63,765 nt of DNA from contig CAIVVM010000056.1 in assembly GCA_903909375.1 (NCBI GenBank), positions 1 to 63,765 on the forward strand, read 5' to 3'. The notes below the pieces were generated by a model that was not told where the DNA came from, did not search any database, and saw only the letters and a program-made list of their open reading frames with translations. The stretch's first letter is position 1; each line of letters opens with the position of its first letter. Positions 1 through 9,507 of this stretch are shown piece by piece. Made by a program: the position numbers and the translations under genes. The DNA is from an uncultured Alphaproteobacteria bacterium. GTDB lineage: Bacteria > Pseudomonadota > Alphaproteobacteria > Caulobacterales > Caulobacteraceae.

Positions 1-137
1 ACCAGATCGCCGCCGCCGTCGTCGCCTTCAACAACACCCCGCGACAATGCCTGGACTTCCGCACCCCGGTTGAGGTCTTCTCCAAGCACCTGTTGCACTT
101 CAAACGAGAATCCACCTCCCGGCATTCGCCGGGATGA
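1..137 (+). pseudogene. IS30-family transposase, C-terminal fragment (cut by window edge)
   Basis: The reading frame is open from the left edge to a TGA at 135-137. It encodes about 44 residues containing FNNTPRQCLDFRTPVEVF and LLHFK, which match the conserved C-terminal end of IS30-type DDE transposases (N-N-x-P-R-x-x-L-x-x-x-T-P-x-E). Only the tail is visible, so I cannot tell whether the element outside the window is intact. No clear terminal inverted repeat could be fixed in the sequence after the stop. Confidence 0.75.
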
Positions 138-254
138 GCGGCATTGAGGACGGACCCTAGACGCAAAAATCCCGCCCGGGTTTCCCTGACACACCCGTTC
201 AGCCAGGGTTCACGCAGGCAATCGTTAACTGGAGCCTCGGACCCAGGAGGCCCC

Positions 255-677
255 ATGCGCAAGACACTGACCACTGCCCTCGCCGCCGCAATGCTGGCCG
301 GACCAATGCTCGCCGCAGCGACCCCGGCGTCGGCCGACCGTTATCGCGACTACGGCTATCGTCATCACCGCAAGGACTCCGACAAGGCCGCCATCGCGGT
401 GGCCGCCGGGATTGCGGGCCTGGCGTTGGGCGCCGCGCTGTCCAGCAGGAGCAATGGACGCCCCACCTACAGCAGCGGCTATTCCACCCGCAGCTACCCC
501 TACAGCAACGGCTACGACTACGACCCGCGCGACGACAGCTATGGCGGCGACGACTATGGCCGCGGCTATGGCTATGACGACAGCTACCGCCGCGCCCCGG
601 CCGTCTGCATCGCCCGGGAGCGCGCCTACGACCCCTATGGTCGCCGGATTACAATCGAACGCCGCTACGCCTGCTGA
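255..677 (+). CDS. Exported Tyr/Gly-rich glycine-zipper-like protein
   Basis: The 140-residue protein starts at the ATG at 255, placed by a perfect AGGAGG at 245-250; longer in-frame extensions lack this signal. Residues 1-27 form a signal peptide ending near PASA. A short hydrophobic Ala/Gly segment (AVAAGIAGLALGAAL) follows, then a Tyr/Gly/Asp-rich low-complexity stretch and a conserved-looking tail with two cysteines ending ITIERRYAC. Proteins of this shape are common in alphaproteobacterial envelopes but have no assigned function. The 3' end overlaps the convergent EthD-like gene by 13 bp. Confidence 0.75.
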   Translation: MRKTLTTALAAAMLAGPMLAAATPASADRYRDYGYRHHRKDSDKAAIAVAAGIAGLALGAALSSRSNGRPTYSSGYSTRSYPYSNGYDYDPRDDSYGGDDYGRGYGYDDSYRRAPAVCIARERAYDPYGRRITIERRYAC

Positions 678-1048
678 GCCGCCCCGACCACCACGCGCTC
701 CTGCCCCCACCACAACGGCGACTTCGGCAGGTCGATGAACCGCCGCTCGTCCTCGAGCAGCAACGCGGCCGCCGCCCGGGCTTCCCGGCGGCGGCCGTTT
801 TCGGCCAGGACCTCGAAGCTGTCGAACCACAACTCGGCGACGCCGTCATACTCATCCGGCGCCGAGCGGCTGGCGCGCAGGCCCGCGCTGGCCTCGGCCG
901 GCAGGCTGTGAAGCTGCACATAGCGCCGGATCTTCAGCTCATCGGCGACGCTGGCCACCAGCGGCCCATGCGTATCGAACCAGTAGGCCTGAAACGCCTG
1001 GCGGCTCAGGTGCGGCAATCGCACCAGACAGAAAGTCAGCTTGATCAT
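665..1048 (-). CDS. EthD-domain (dimeric alpha/beta-barrel) protein
   Basis: The 127-residue soluble protein opens with IKLTFCLVRLPHLSRQAFQAYW and continues through a D-T-H-G-P motif, the N-terminal pattern of EthD/ferredoxin-like dimeric barrel proteins. It also has the typical central phrase YDGVAELWFDS. EthD itself is an accessory factor for ether degradation, but most relatives are uncharacterised and some act as small oxygenases or lyases, so no substrate is assigned. It stands alone on the minus strand, convergent with the exported protein at 255-677. Confidence 0.7.
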   Translation of the reverse strand: MIKLTFCLVRLPHLSRQAFQAYWFDTHGPLVASVADELKIRRYVQLHSLPAEASAGLRASRSAPDEYDGVAELWFDSFEVLAENGRRREARAAAALLLEDERRFIDLPKSPLWWGQERVVVGAAQQA

Positions 1049-1196
1049 GGGACGACGGTCCTCGCTCTTTGGACGCGATGGGGCGACACCTGGTTAATCA
1101 GCATTGAGCATGCCTGTCAGCCAACCCTTAAGTTGCCATCCTGCATTGGCACGGCCAGTCGGGCGCTTTCCCCGCGCACCGCAACGGAGCCAGACC

Positions 1197-1622
1197 GTGA
1201 CAGAACGTCCGGACGCTGACGGCAGACCGCTCAAGGTTCTGTACGTCGATGACGACCCCATGAACCTGCGCGTGGTGCAGGAGATCCTGGGCGCTTTCGG
1301 CCATCTGGGTGCGATGGCGAGCTCGGGCGAGGAAGCTCTGGAACGCCTCTCGATCGAAGCCTTCGACATCATGCTGATCGACATTCACATGCCGGTCATG
1401 TCGGGCGTCGAGGTCGTGCGGTTCCTGCGGACATCGGGCGGCCCCCAGTGCGACATCCCCACCATCGCCCTCACAGCCGACGTCTATTCGCGCCGCCCGG
1501 CCGAGTACCTGGCCCTTGGCTTCAACGACTTTGTCTCCAAACCGATCCTGGTCGCCGATCTGATGTCGGCCATCAAACGCAGCATCATGGCCCAGCCGCA
1601 GACGTTGCGCCGGGCGGGCTGA
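1197..1622 (+). CDS. Stand-alone CheY-like response regulator receiver
   Basis: A single REC domain of 141 residues with no output domain. The acidic pair sits in VLYVDDDPMN, the phospho-acceptor is Asp62 in IDIHMPVMSG, and T and K switch residues lie in IALTADV and FVSKPI. I chose the GTG at 1197 because GGAG lies 7 nt upstream (1186-1189) and the frame before it encodes an Arg/Pro-rich stretch unlike a REC domain. It probably takes phosphate from a hybrid kinase as a diffusible intermediate. The nearest kinase is at 15.8-17.9 kb, but a partnership is not shown. Confidence 0.85.
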   Translation: MTERPDADGRPLKVLYVDDDPMNLRVVQEILGAFGHLGAMASSGEEALERLSIEAFDIMLIDIHMPVMSGVEVVRFLRTSGGPQCDIPTIALTADVYSRRPAEYLALGFNDFVSKPILVADLMSAIKRSIMAQPQTLRRAG

Positions 1623-1627
1623 AGGCC

Positions 1628-2962
1628 TCAGTCGGAATCCGTCTCCACAGGCTGCGCCGCCAGCGGCCCGGAATGGCCGTCAAGCGCCGCCGCCAGTTTC
1701 TCGCGATCCAGCTGCCCCTCCCAGCGGGCCACCACCAGTGTCGCCACGGCGTTGCCGATGAAGTTGGTGACCGCCCGGCACTCGCTCATGAACCGGTCGA
1801 CCCCCAGGATCAGCGCCATGCCGGCCAACGGCACAGTGGGCACCACCTGCAGGGTCGCCGCCAGGGTGATGAACCCGGCGCCCGTGACGCCCGCCGCGCC
1901 CTTGGAGCTCAGCATGGCCACGGCCAGCAGCAGCAGTTGCTGTTCCAGCGAAAGATCAATGCCCAGCGCCTGGGCGATGAACATCGCCGCCAGCGTCATG
2001 TAGATGTTAGTGCCGTCGAGATTGAAACTGTAGCCGGTGGGCACCACCAGCCCGACCACCGACTTCTCCGCCCCGGCCCGCTCCAGCTTTTCCAGCAACG
2101 ACGGAAGCGCTGACTCCGACGAACTGGTGCCCAGCACCAGCAACAGCTCTTCCTTGAGATACCGCAGCAGCTTCAGGATCGAAAAGCCGTTCAGGGCCGC
2201 AATGGCGCCCAGCACCACCAGCACGAATAGGATCGAGGTGGCGTAGAAGGTCCCCACCAGCGCGGCCAGGCTCACGATCGAGGCGATCCCGTACTTGCCC
2301 ACCGTGAACGCGAACGCCCCGAACGCCCCGATGGGCGCGGCGCGCATGAAGATCGCCACCAGCTTGAAGAAGGCCTCGGCCGTGGCGTTCAGCACGTTCA
2401 GAACAGGCGCCGCCCTGTCGCCCATCATGGTCATGGCGATGCCGAAGGGGATTGCAAAGAACAGCACCTGCAGGATGTTGCCGTCGACAAACGCCCCCAC
2501 CACCGAGGTCGGGATCACGTCCATCAGGAATCCCACCACCGTCATGTCGTGGGATTTGGCGGCATATCCCTTGACCGCCTCCGCATCGAGCGTGGCCGGG
2601 TCGATGTTCATGCCGGCGCCGGGCTGGATCACATTGGCCACCGTCAGGCCCACGACGAGGGCGAAACTGGAGACCACGAAGAAGTAGGCGAAGGCCTTCA
2701 GCGCCACCCCGCCCACCTTGCCCAGGTCGCGCATGCCCGCGATGCCGGTGACCACGGTCAGGAAGATCACCGGGGCGATGATCATCTTCACCAGCTTGAT
2801 GAACGCGTCGCCCAGCGGCTTCAGCGCCTCGCCGGTCTGCGGCCAGAAGTAGCCGATCAGGGCGCCCGCCGTGATCGCCACCAGCACCTGAACGTAGAGC
2901 TGCGTCCAGAGCGGCTGTTTTCCCGCCGGCGCCGGGTTGGTCCCCGCCACTGTTGCTGCCAC
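1628..2962 (-). CDS. dctA: C4-dicarboxylate/proton symporter DctA
   Basis: The 444-residue inner-membrane protein has the dicarboxylate/amino acid:cation symporter fold. It starts [20 protein letters not shown] and carries the serine-rich hairpin region [13 protein letters not shown] and the substrate segment [22 protein letters not shown]. It should import succinate, fumarate and malate. I chose the GTG at 2962 because AAGGGGA lies just upstream on the coding strand; the 24-codon extension before it is not conserved-looking. Family length is about 420-450. It is convergent with the receiver gene. Confidence 0.93.
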   Translation of the reverse strand: MAATVAGTNPAPAGKQPLWTQLYVQVLVAITAGALIGYFWPQTGEALKPLGDAFIKLVKMIIAPVIFLTVVTGIAGMRDLGKVGGVALKAFAYFFVVSSFALVVGLTVANVIQPGAGMNIDPATLDAEAVKGYAAKSHDMTVVGFLMDVIPTSVVGAFVDGNILQVLFFAIPFGIAMTMMGDRAAPVLNVLNATAEAFFKLVAIFMRAAPIGAFGAFAFTVGKYGIASIVSLAALVGTFYATSILFVLVVLGAIAALNGFSILKLLRYLKEELLLVLGTSSSESALPSLLEKLERAGAEKSVVGLVVPTGYSFNLDGTNIYMTLAAMFIAQALGIDLSLEQQLLLLAVAMLSSKGAAGVTGAGFITLAATLQVVPTVPLAGMALILGVDRFMSECRAVTNFIGNAVATLVVARWEGQLDREKLAAALDGHSGPLAAQPVETDSD

Positions 2963-3117
2963 GTGATTCCCCTTGGTTTGCCGTGAAAGCCTAGCCTGAA
3001 ATACCGGCTGCACGCGCCAGAAACATATCCGCAAAACGCAGGGTCCAGACTTGATGCTCGGGGGAAGTTTTCCCTGAACAGAGTCCGCCTACGGACCGGA
3101 TACCGGGAGAAACGCTC

Positions 3118-4368
3118 ATGACCATGCTGGACCGCCGCAATCTGATGTTCGCCGGCGCCGGGGCTGCGGCGTTGGCCGCCCTCCCCGCCTGGGCCAGGAT
3201 TTCGGTTCAGCCGCCCGCCTCGGCCGGGTTCAGCGTCGCCGGCGTGGCCGCGCTCAACGCCGACATGCACGCCCTCGTCGACCAGCAGAAACTGGCCGGG
3301 GTGGTGACGCTGCTGGCGCGCAAGGGCAAGGTCGTGAACCTCGACGCCTACGGTCGCCAGGACATCTCCGCGCCGGCCCCCATGGCGATCGACAGCATCT
3401 TCCGCATCGCCTCGATGACCAAGCCGATCTGCGGCGTGGCGATGATGCAGCTGTGGGAACAGGGCAAGTGGAAGCTGGACGATCCTGTCGCAAAACACAT
3501 CCCCGAGTTCGCAGGCCTGAAGGTCAGAACCGCCGATGGCGCGCTTGTCGATCAGACCAGTCCGATGACCATGGCTCAGCTGATGAGCCACACCGCGGGC
3601 TTCGGAACCAGCGCCCGCTATGAGGCCGACGCGCTTTCCGCCACAGACCTGCAGGGCATGATCGACAAGTTGGCGAAGCTGGCGCTGTTCAGCCAGCCGG
3701 GCACGGACTGGGCCTATGGTCCCTGCGTGAACATCCAGGGCTATGTTGTTGAAAAACTGTCCGGAAAGCCGCTGGATCGTTATTTCCAGGATCACATCTT
3801 CACGCCGTTGAAGATGCCGGATACCGGCTTCTGGGTCGATCCGGCCAAGGCCTCGCGCGTCGTGCGGATACACACCTATGCCGCTGGAAAGCTGGTCCCG
3901 GCCGGTGAGCCGCGGGTCCAGACCACCAGGCCGCGCTTTCTCTCCGGCTCAGGCGGCCTCTCGTCCACCGCCGCCGACTATTTCCGGTTCTGCCAGGCGC
4001 TGCTGAATGGCGGTGAACTTGAAGGCGCGCGAATACTGAAGCCCGAGACCGTCAAGCTGATGCGCAAGTCGGTCCTGCGCCCCGGCGTCGGGGTTGATCT
4101 CTATGGGCCCGTGCAAAAAGGCATAGGCTTCGGGATGGACTTCGCGGTGCACGAGAACCCGGCGATCAGCGGCATTCCCCAGGGCGTCGACAGCTACTGG
4201 TGGGGCGGAGCCTTCGGCACGTGGTTCTGGATCGACCCCACCCACGACATTGTCTTCGTCGGCATGATCCAGAACCTCAATGGCTCGATCCCCGGCGCCG
4301 GTACGCCCGCTGTCCGCGACATCAGCCCCAGGGCCGTCTACGCCGCCCTGACCGACAAGAAGGCCTGA
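3118..4368 (+). CDS. Tat-exported serine hydrolase, class C beta-lactamase/esterase fold
   Basis: The 416-residue protein has a twin-arginine-like leader (DRRNLMFAGAGAAALAALPAWA) and a beta-lactamase-superfamily domain. The catalytic SxxK is S99-M-T-K102 in FRIASMTKPICG, and the Tyr of the YxN-like motif is in DWAYGPCVN. Such proteins are often periplasmic esterases or DD-peptidases (EstB type) rather than true beta-lactamases. It ends 7 nt before the next exported gene, so the two probably share a transcript. A TonB receptor follows, suggesting an outer-membrane uptake and hydrolysis unit; the substrate is unknown. Confidence 0.85.
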   Translation: MTMLDRRNLMFAGAGAAALAALPAWARISVQPPASAGFSVAGVAALNADMHALVDQQKLAGVVTLLARKGKVVNLDAYGRQDISAPAPMAIDSIFRIASMTKPICGVAMMQLWEQGKWKLDDPVAKHIPEFAGLKVRTADGALVDQTSPMTMAQLMSHTAGFGTSARYEADALSATDLQGMIDKLAKLALFSQPGTDWAYGPCVNIQGYVVEKLSGKPLDRYFQDHIFTPLKMPDTGFWVDPAKASRVVRIHTYAAGKLVPAGEPRVQTTRPRFLSGSGGLSSTAADYFRFCQALLNGGELEGARILKPETVKLMRKSVLRPGVGVDLYGPVQKGIGFGMDFAVHENPAISGIPQGVDSYWWGGAFGTWFWIDPTHDIVFVGMIQNLNGSIPGAGTPAVRDISPRAVYAALTDKKA

Positions 4369-4375
4369 GACCCCC

Positions 4376-5389
4376 ATGCGCCGCCTCATCCTGCCCCTTC
4401 TGATCGCCGCCCTGGCGACAACCGCCCACGCCCAGACCTGGAAGACCCCGCGCAATGGCTTCGGCCAGCCGGATCTTGAAGGGACCTGGACCAACGCCTC
4501 CCTCACCAGCCTGGAGCGCCCGGCCAGTTTCAAGACGCTCACCATCACCGAGGACCAGGCCAGGGCGGCCGAGGCGGCCCGCGCGAGAGGCATGGCGGCC
4601 TCCAATCGACCCACCGACCCCAACGCCCCCGCCCCGCCAAAGGCCGACGATCCCGGCGGCTACAACACCGTCTGGATCGACCCCGGCGTCAGCTACGGGC
4701 GCATCAATGGCGAAGTGCGCACGTCCTGGCTGATCGACCCGGCCGACGGCAAACTGCCCTACAGCCCCGCGGGCCGGAAACTGTTCGCCGACACCCTGGC
4801 CAGCGCCCGCACCAATTTCGACGGCCCCGAGGGTCGGCCCCTGGGCGAACGCTGCGTCCTTGGCTTCGGCTCCACGGCAGGGCCGCCGATGATGAACGTG
4901 CTCTACAACAACAACTACCAGATCCAGCAGTCGCGCGACCATGTCGTGATCGTGGTGGAGATGAACCACGACGCCCGCCTGATCCCCATCGTCGACCGGA
5001 CCAAACCCCGCGTCAGCCTGCAACAGTGGATGGGCGACTCGATCGGCTGGTGGGAGGGCGACACGCTCGTGGTCGAGACCACGAACTTCAACCCGCAGGA
5101 AAGCCTTCGTCCCTACTTCGGCGCCAGCCTGTTCCTCTCGCCCGACGCCAGGGTCACCGAGCGCTTCACCCGCACGTCGGCCAGTCAGATCCTCTATGAA
5201 TTCAGCGTACAGGACCCCAAGGTCTACACCCAGGTCTGGCGCGCCCAGATGGCGCTGAACGCCACCCAGGGCCCGATGTACGAATACGCCTGCCACGAGG
5301 GCAACTATGCCCTGCCCGGCATCCTCGGCGGCGCGCGCCTGGCGGAAAAGGAAGGCCGCAAGACCGAGGCGGTGGAAATCTCGGAGTAG
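4376..5389 (+). CDS. Conserved exported protein of unknown function
   Basis: The 337-residue protein has a cleavable signal peptide (RRLILPLLIAALATTAHAQ), then PDLEGTWTNASLTSLERP and DGKLPYSPAGRK. Proteins with the GxPDLxGxW-T opening are common in sphingomonads and Caulobacterales near TonB receptors and amidohydrolases, but I know of no assigned function. It has no membrane segments after the signal. It is probably co-transcribed with the serine hydrolase (7-nt gap) and sits 179 nt before the TonB receptor. Confidence 0.7.
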   Translation: MRRLILPLLIAALATTAHAQTWKTPRNGFGQPDLEGTWTNASLTSLERPASFKTLTITEDQARAAEAARARGMAASNRPTDPNAPAPPKADDPGGYNTVWIDPGVSYGRINGEVRTSWLIDPADGKLPYSPAGRKLFADTLASARTNFDGPEGRPLGERCVLGFGSTAGPPMMNVLYNNNYQIQQSRDHVVIVVEMNHDARLIPIVDRTKPRVSLQQWMGDSIGWWEGDTLVVETTNFNPQESLRPYFGASLFLSPDARVTERFTRTSASQILYEFSVQDPKVYTQVWRAQMALNATQGPMYEYACHEGNYALPGILGGARLAEKEGRKTEAVEISE

Positions 5390-5568
5390 GCGCCCGAATG
5401 GCGGTGACGGCGCGAACGTGGCGAAATCGCGTCCGCAATTGGACAGCCCGGGACAACCTGTAACAGATTTTCGCCTTAGTCTGTTGACCTCACGTCCGCC
5501 ATGCCGGACATTCGAAACCAAGCGCGGCAAACGCGCCGTGTCAGAATACGCTTGGGGGAAACGTCCAG

Positions 5569-8181
5569 ATGAAATCCAGAAAGAGCATACTGCTGTCTTG
5601 TGTGTTCGCGATGAGCACAGCGGCCAGCGGGGCGGCATTCGCCCAGAACACCAATGAAATCGAAGAGTTGGTGGTCACCGCCGAGAAGCGCGAGCAATCG
5701 CTGCAGGACGTTCCGGTCGCCGTTTCGGCCTTCACCGATGAGCGTCGCGAGCTGGTCGGGATCAACTCGGTTCAGGACCTGACCAACTTTACGCCGGGCC
5801 TGTCCTATTCCACCAACAATGACCGGATCGCGCTGCGCGGCATCGGTCGGTTCTCCAACAACCGCTCTGTTGAAGGTGGCGTGGCCCTCTACAACGACGG
5901 GGCCTACACGTCGTCGGTGACGGCCTTCGCCCAATCGACCCTCTTCATCGAGCGCACCGAAGCGCTGCGCGGTCCCCAGGGCACCCTCTACGGCAAGAAC
6001 GCCATCGGCGGCGCGCTGAACATCATCTCCAAGCGTCCGACCGACGAGTTCTACGGCGAACTGCGCGGAAGCTACGGAAGCGACGACCTGAAGGTCATCG
6101 AGGGCGCGACATCGGGACCGCTGCTGTTCGGGACCCGCGGCCGCCTGGCCGCCTCCTGGAGCGACATCGGCAAGGGCACCTACACGAACCTCAACCCCAA
6201 CGGCGAGGACGAGGGCAACCGCGGCACCTATTGGACCGTCGAAGGCCAGCTGGATGGAACCATCACTGACCGCCTCGAATGGTGGGTGAAGGCCTCGACG
6301 ACCGAGTGGCACACCCTTGGTCGCGGTCCCGGCGGACGCACCACCGCCACCTACGGCATCCGCGACAACCTAAACCCGCTTCAGGCCAGCCTGACACCCA
6401 ATGCGGCTGGTTTCGGTGGCCCCCTGGCGCTGCCGGGCAACACCTGCCAGCTCTGCTTCGACACCGATGACGGCAACTACATCAACCTGGAGAGCAACAC
6501 CTACGCCGCCAACGTCACCTTCCACGCCGACAGCTTCGATGTGAAGTACACCGGCGGCTACAACTACTACGATTATCGCCTGCAAACCGACCTCGACGGC
6601 ACCTCGCGTCAGGCGCCGTTCCTGCTGCCGATCCCCGCGCGCAATCCGGTGACGACGGCGGTCCTTCCCGGCCAGATCACCAATGCGCTCTACTTCCCCC
6701 GCCAGAACAATCAGTACGAGGAAGAGGTCTGGTGGTTCTCGAACGAAATCAACATCGCCTCGACCACCGATGGGCCTCTGCAGTGGCTGCTCGGGATCTA
6801 TCAGTTCCGGGAAGGCTCCAACTACACCCTCTCGGATGCGCGTTTCCCCGATGACGCCCGTTTCGAACGCCCCACGACCCAGACCGGCGTTGCAGTAGCG
6901 GGCAATCCGCTTCGCCGCTACGCCTATGGCACCTCGGAAAACACGAACGAATCCTACGCCACCTTCGGCCAGATCGACTGGCAGGCCACGGAGACCTTCA
7001 AGGTCACGGCCGGCCTTCGCTACACCTATGACCGCAAGCGCTCTTTCGAGGGCGCGCGGCTGATGTGCCTCTACACCGCCAGTTGCCCGATCAGCACCCT
7101 GACCGGACGCCCGGTGGACATCACTGACGCGGCTTCACCGGGCTTCTCGGTGCTGGCCGGCGTGCCCACCCTCGACCGCTCGGTCGTGGGAGGGGTGACC
7201 GGAATCTACACCGATCCCACCACCGGCATCCGCCACCGCCAGCTGGATCAGAACTGGAACGCGATAACCGGTACCTTCGGCATCGACTGGAAGCCCGACC
7301 CCGACACCCTGGCCTACGCCAAGTACTCACGCGGCTACAAGGCCGGCGGCTTCAACTCCGGCACCACCACCCTCAACACCTTTGTCACCACGGACAAGGA
7401 AGAGATCGACGCCTATGAGATCGGCCTCAAGAAGACGATCAATGGCAATCTCCAGATCAACACATCACTCTTTTATTACGACTATCAGAACATCCAGGTT
7501 CCAATCTCGTTCTTCAATACCGTACTTTCCGCGAACCAGACGCAGTTCGTGAATCTGCCCAAGGCGGTGAACTACGGACTGGAAGTGGAGACCGTCTGGC
7601 AGCCGATCGAGAACCTGCAGATCCTGGCCAACTACTCCTACCTCAAGGCCGAGGTCCGCAGCGGATGCTGCTTCCAGGATCCTGATGACCCGCGTGGCTT
7701 GCAGCGCGGCGCCCAACTCTCGGGCAACACGGCGGCGGCCCTTTCGCCGACCACCGCCACCGGCGCCATCAACACCCAGTCGCTGAACCAGGACCTGAAG
7801 GGCCAGGCCCTGCCGTCCTCCACGCCGCACCGGGTGACCGTCAACGCCAACTACACCTGGAACCTTGAGCCCGGTAACCTGTCAGCTTCGCTGACTTACG
7901 TCTGGCGTGACAAGACCTACTACTCGGTCTTCAACCGCTACTACAGCCAGGCCAAGGCGTTTGGCCAGACCGACGCCCGCCTGCTGTTCAACGACAAGGA
8001 CCGCAAGTACACTCTGATCGCCTCGATCAAGAACGTGTTCGACCAGCGCGGTTCGGCCGGAATCAGTGGCGCGCGGATCAACAGCCTGACGGCCGTTCAG
8101 CCCAACTGGGGCTTCATCAACCAGACGGTTTCCTACGTGCCGCCGCGCAACTACAGCCTCGAACTGCAATATCGTTTCTGA
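5569..8181 (+). CDS. TonB-dependent outer-membrane receptor
   Basis: The 870-residue protein has a signal peptide ending at AAFA, a TonB box-like EIEELVVTAEKREQSLQDVP, and a plug domain containing LRGPQGTLYGKNAIGGALNI. A 22-strand-type barrel follows, ending in an aromatic C-terminal residue (LQYRF), typical for outer-membrane assembly. It imports an unidentified large ligand with energy from TonB. A strong terminator follows at 8206-8232. The preceding exported hydrolase genes are on the same strand. Confidence 0.93.
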   Translation: MKSRKSILLSCVFAMSTAASGAAFAQNTNEIEELVVTAEKREQSLQDVPVAVSAFTDERRELVGINSVQDLTNFTPGLSYSTNNDRIALRGIGRFSNNRSVEGGVALYNDGAYTSSVTAFAQSTLFIERTEALRGPQGTLYGKNAIGGALNIISKRPTDEFYGELRGSYGSDDLKVIEGATSGPLLFGTRGRLAASWSDIGKGTYTNLNPNGEDEGNRGTYWTVEGQLDGTITDRLEWWVKASTTEWHTLGRGPGGRTTATYGIRDNLNPLQASLTPNAAGFGGPLALPGNTCQLCFDTDDGNYINLESNTYAANVTFHADSFDVKYTGGYNYYDYRLQTDLDGTSRQAPFLLPIPARNPVTTAVLPGQITNALYFPRQNNQYEEEVWWFSNEINIASTTDGPLQWLLGIYQFREGSNYTLSDARFPDDARFERPTTQTGVAVAGNPLRRYAYGTSENTNESYATFGQIDWQATETFKVTAGLRYTYDRKRSFEGARLMCLYTASCPISTLTGRPVDITDAASPGFSVLAGVPTLDRSVVGGVTGIYTDPTTGIRHRQLDQNWNAITGTFGIDWKPDPDTLAYAKYSRGYKAGGFNSGTTTLNTFVTTDKEEIDAYEIGLKKTINGNLQINTSLFYYDYQNIQVPISFFNTVLSANQTQFVNLPKAVNYGLEVETVWQPIENLQILANYSYLKAEVRSGCCFQDPDDPRGLQRGAQLSGNTAAALSPTTATGAINTQSLNQDLKGQALPSSTPHRVTVNANYTWNLEPGNLSASLTYVWRDKTYYSVFNRYYSQAKAFGQTDARLLFNDKDRKYTLIASIKNVFDQRGSAGISGARINSLTAVQPNWGFINQTVSYVPPRNYSLELQYRF

Positions 8182-8205
8182 TCGCACGTCATTCTGGAAT
8201 GCGAA

Positions 8206-8232
8206 CGCCCCGGCCATCCGCCGGGGCGTTTT
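8206..8232 (+). terminator. Rho-independent terminator of the TonB receptor gene
   Basis: A perfect 8-bp stem, CGCCCCGG (8206-8213) with CCGGGGCG (8221-8228), encloses a 7-nt loop and is followed by TTTT. It lies 24 nt after the receptor stop codon. Confidence 0.85.
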
Positions 8233-8318
8233 GCATTGGACGCCGTCACCGGCTGCCGCGCAGCTCAGGGAGACAATTCTGGCTTCGTAATCCGAGCGTC
8301 CGGTCGAGGCCGCAGCGG

Positions 8319-9281
8319 CTACCCGTTGCGCGTCCTGCGGACGAAGCAGGGTACCCCTGCGGCATTCAGGTTGCCGCAGAAACGCGCGGCTTCAGCGAAA
8401 TCGGCAAACCCTCCGGCCAGCGCGCGATGCCAGGTGCGCCCGCCTACGTCGGCCTTCTCCACCCAGGTCCGCCGGCCCTGCATTCGACTGGACAGGCTGT
8501 TCAGCAGATTCCGCGCCGCCTGATCGGTCGTCATCGCGCCCAGCTGAACCGATGCCCCCCCGGCGGAGGAAGATGCGGGCAGCTCGCGCGGCAGCGCCTT
8601 CACCGGGGGCGCCACCCTGGCGACGACGGCCGGTGTCGGGCTCTCGGCCGGTTTGGGGCTCTCGGCCGGAGGCGGCGGCGCGGGGGCGCTTTCGGTTGGC
8701 GGCGCATCGATCTGGGCCAGCTTCACGCTTGAGGATCGGAACGGGCCGGTGAACTCAGGATCACAGGCTGCGCGCCAGGCGTGTTCCAGCGCCGTGCCGG
8801 GCTCCGGCGCCCGCCACACGGTCTCGGCCTCGCGCAGAACCTTGCGCACGCCCAGCAGGTTTCGTTCGGAGTACCCGGTCGTCTCTCCAAGCCTGATGCG
8901 CCGGTTCTGACAATCGGCGTTCAAGGAGACGTGCCAGGACATGGCGCCGGTTCGAGCGAATATCTCGCGGCTAAGCGCCTCGGCGCGAATCACGATGCGT
9001 GGGCCTTGCCCGACGCCAGCCGGAAAGGTCGAGACGATGGAGGTCACCGCCTGGGGTGTAACCGCGACCACCTGTGAGGGCAGGATATCCGTCTCACGCT
9101 GGAGCCAGACCAGCAAAGCCTCGCGCTCGAGGGCGGGCGGAAAGGTCGAGGTCTGGGCCCAAACCGGCGCGCAAAGGGGCGCCATCGTCGCTACCAGCGC
9201 GATCCCGACCCCGACCCGAATCTTGGTTCCCGTACCCTTCACCGGCGCAAATTGTTCGCGATGCCGTCTTGATGCAAGCAC
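8319..9281 (-). CDS. Exported SPOR-domain protein
   Basis: The 320-residue protein has a hydrophobic leader ending near PVWAQ, an N-terminal region of unknown fold with two Cys-containing segments, and a Pro/Ala/Glu-rich linker (about 195-235). A C-terminal SPOR domain follows (about 240-318, from VQLGAMTTDQAARNLLNSL to CGNLNAAGVPCFV). SPOR domains bind denuded peptidoglycan glycan strands, usually at the division site, so a periplasmic role in wall remodelling is likely. It is encoded alone, convergent with the TonB receptor. Confidence 0.8.
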   Translation of the reverse strand: MLASRRHREQFAPVKGTGTKIRVGVGIALVATMAPLCAPVWAQTSTFPPALEREALLVWLQRETDILPSQVVAVTPQAVTSIVSTFPAGVGQGPRIVIRAEALSREIFARTGAMSWHVSLNADCQNRRIRLGETTGYSERNLLGVRKVLREAETVWRAPEPGTALEHAWRAACDPEFTGPFRSSSVKLAQIDAPPTESAPAPPPPAESPKPAESPTPAVVARVAPPVKALPRELPASSSAGGASVQLGAMTTDQAARNLLNSLSSRMQGRRTWVEKADVGGRTWHRALAGGFADFAEAARFCGNLNAAGVPCFVRRTRNG

Positions 9282-9373
9282 CCGCCCCTCACTGGCTGTG
9301 GACGGATCAGCGGCCAGGGCCCCACGTCGAGGCCCGGCCCTTACAATGAGGTGGGCCGCAATAACGGCCCTCT

Positions 9374-9394
9374 GTTCATACTCTTATAGTGAAC
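9374..9394. promoter_or_regulatory. Inverted repeat overlapping a possible -10 box upstream of the 9508 gene
   Basis: GTTCA (9374-9378) and TGAAC (9390-9394) form an inverted repeat with an 11-nt spacer. A TATAGT at 9385-9390 lies within it and could be a -10 element on the plus strand, although I see no good -35 box. The rest of 9282-9507 shows nothing else I can name. Confidence 0.3.
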
Positions 9395-9507
9395 ATCCGT
9401 TACGAGTCGTGTCTTCAGGGGTGAAAATCTGTCGCAACAGCCCGCCGGCGCCGACATTCTCAGACATCATCAGGATGCCGAGCTGACCAAATTTGGAGCG
9501 TACTACT

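Noticed and set aside
9374..9394. Alphaproteobacterial LexA box
   Set aside because: LexA sites in this group are direct repeats, GTTC-N7-GTTC; this is an inverted repeat with a longer spacer.
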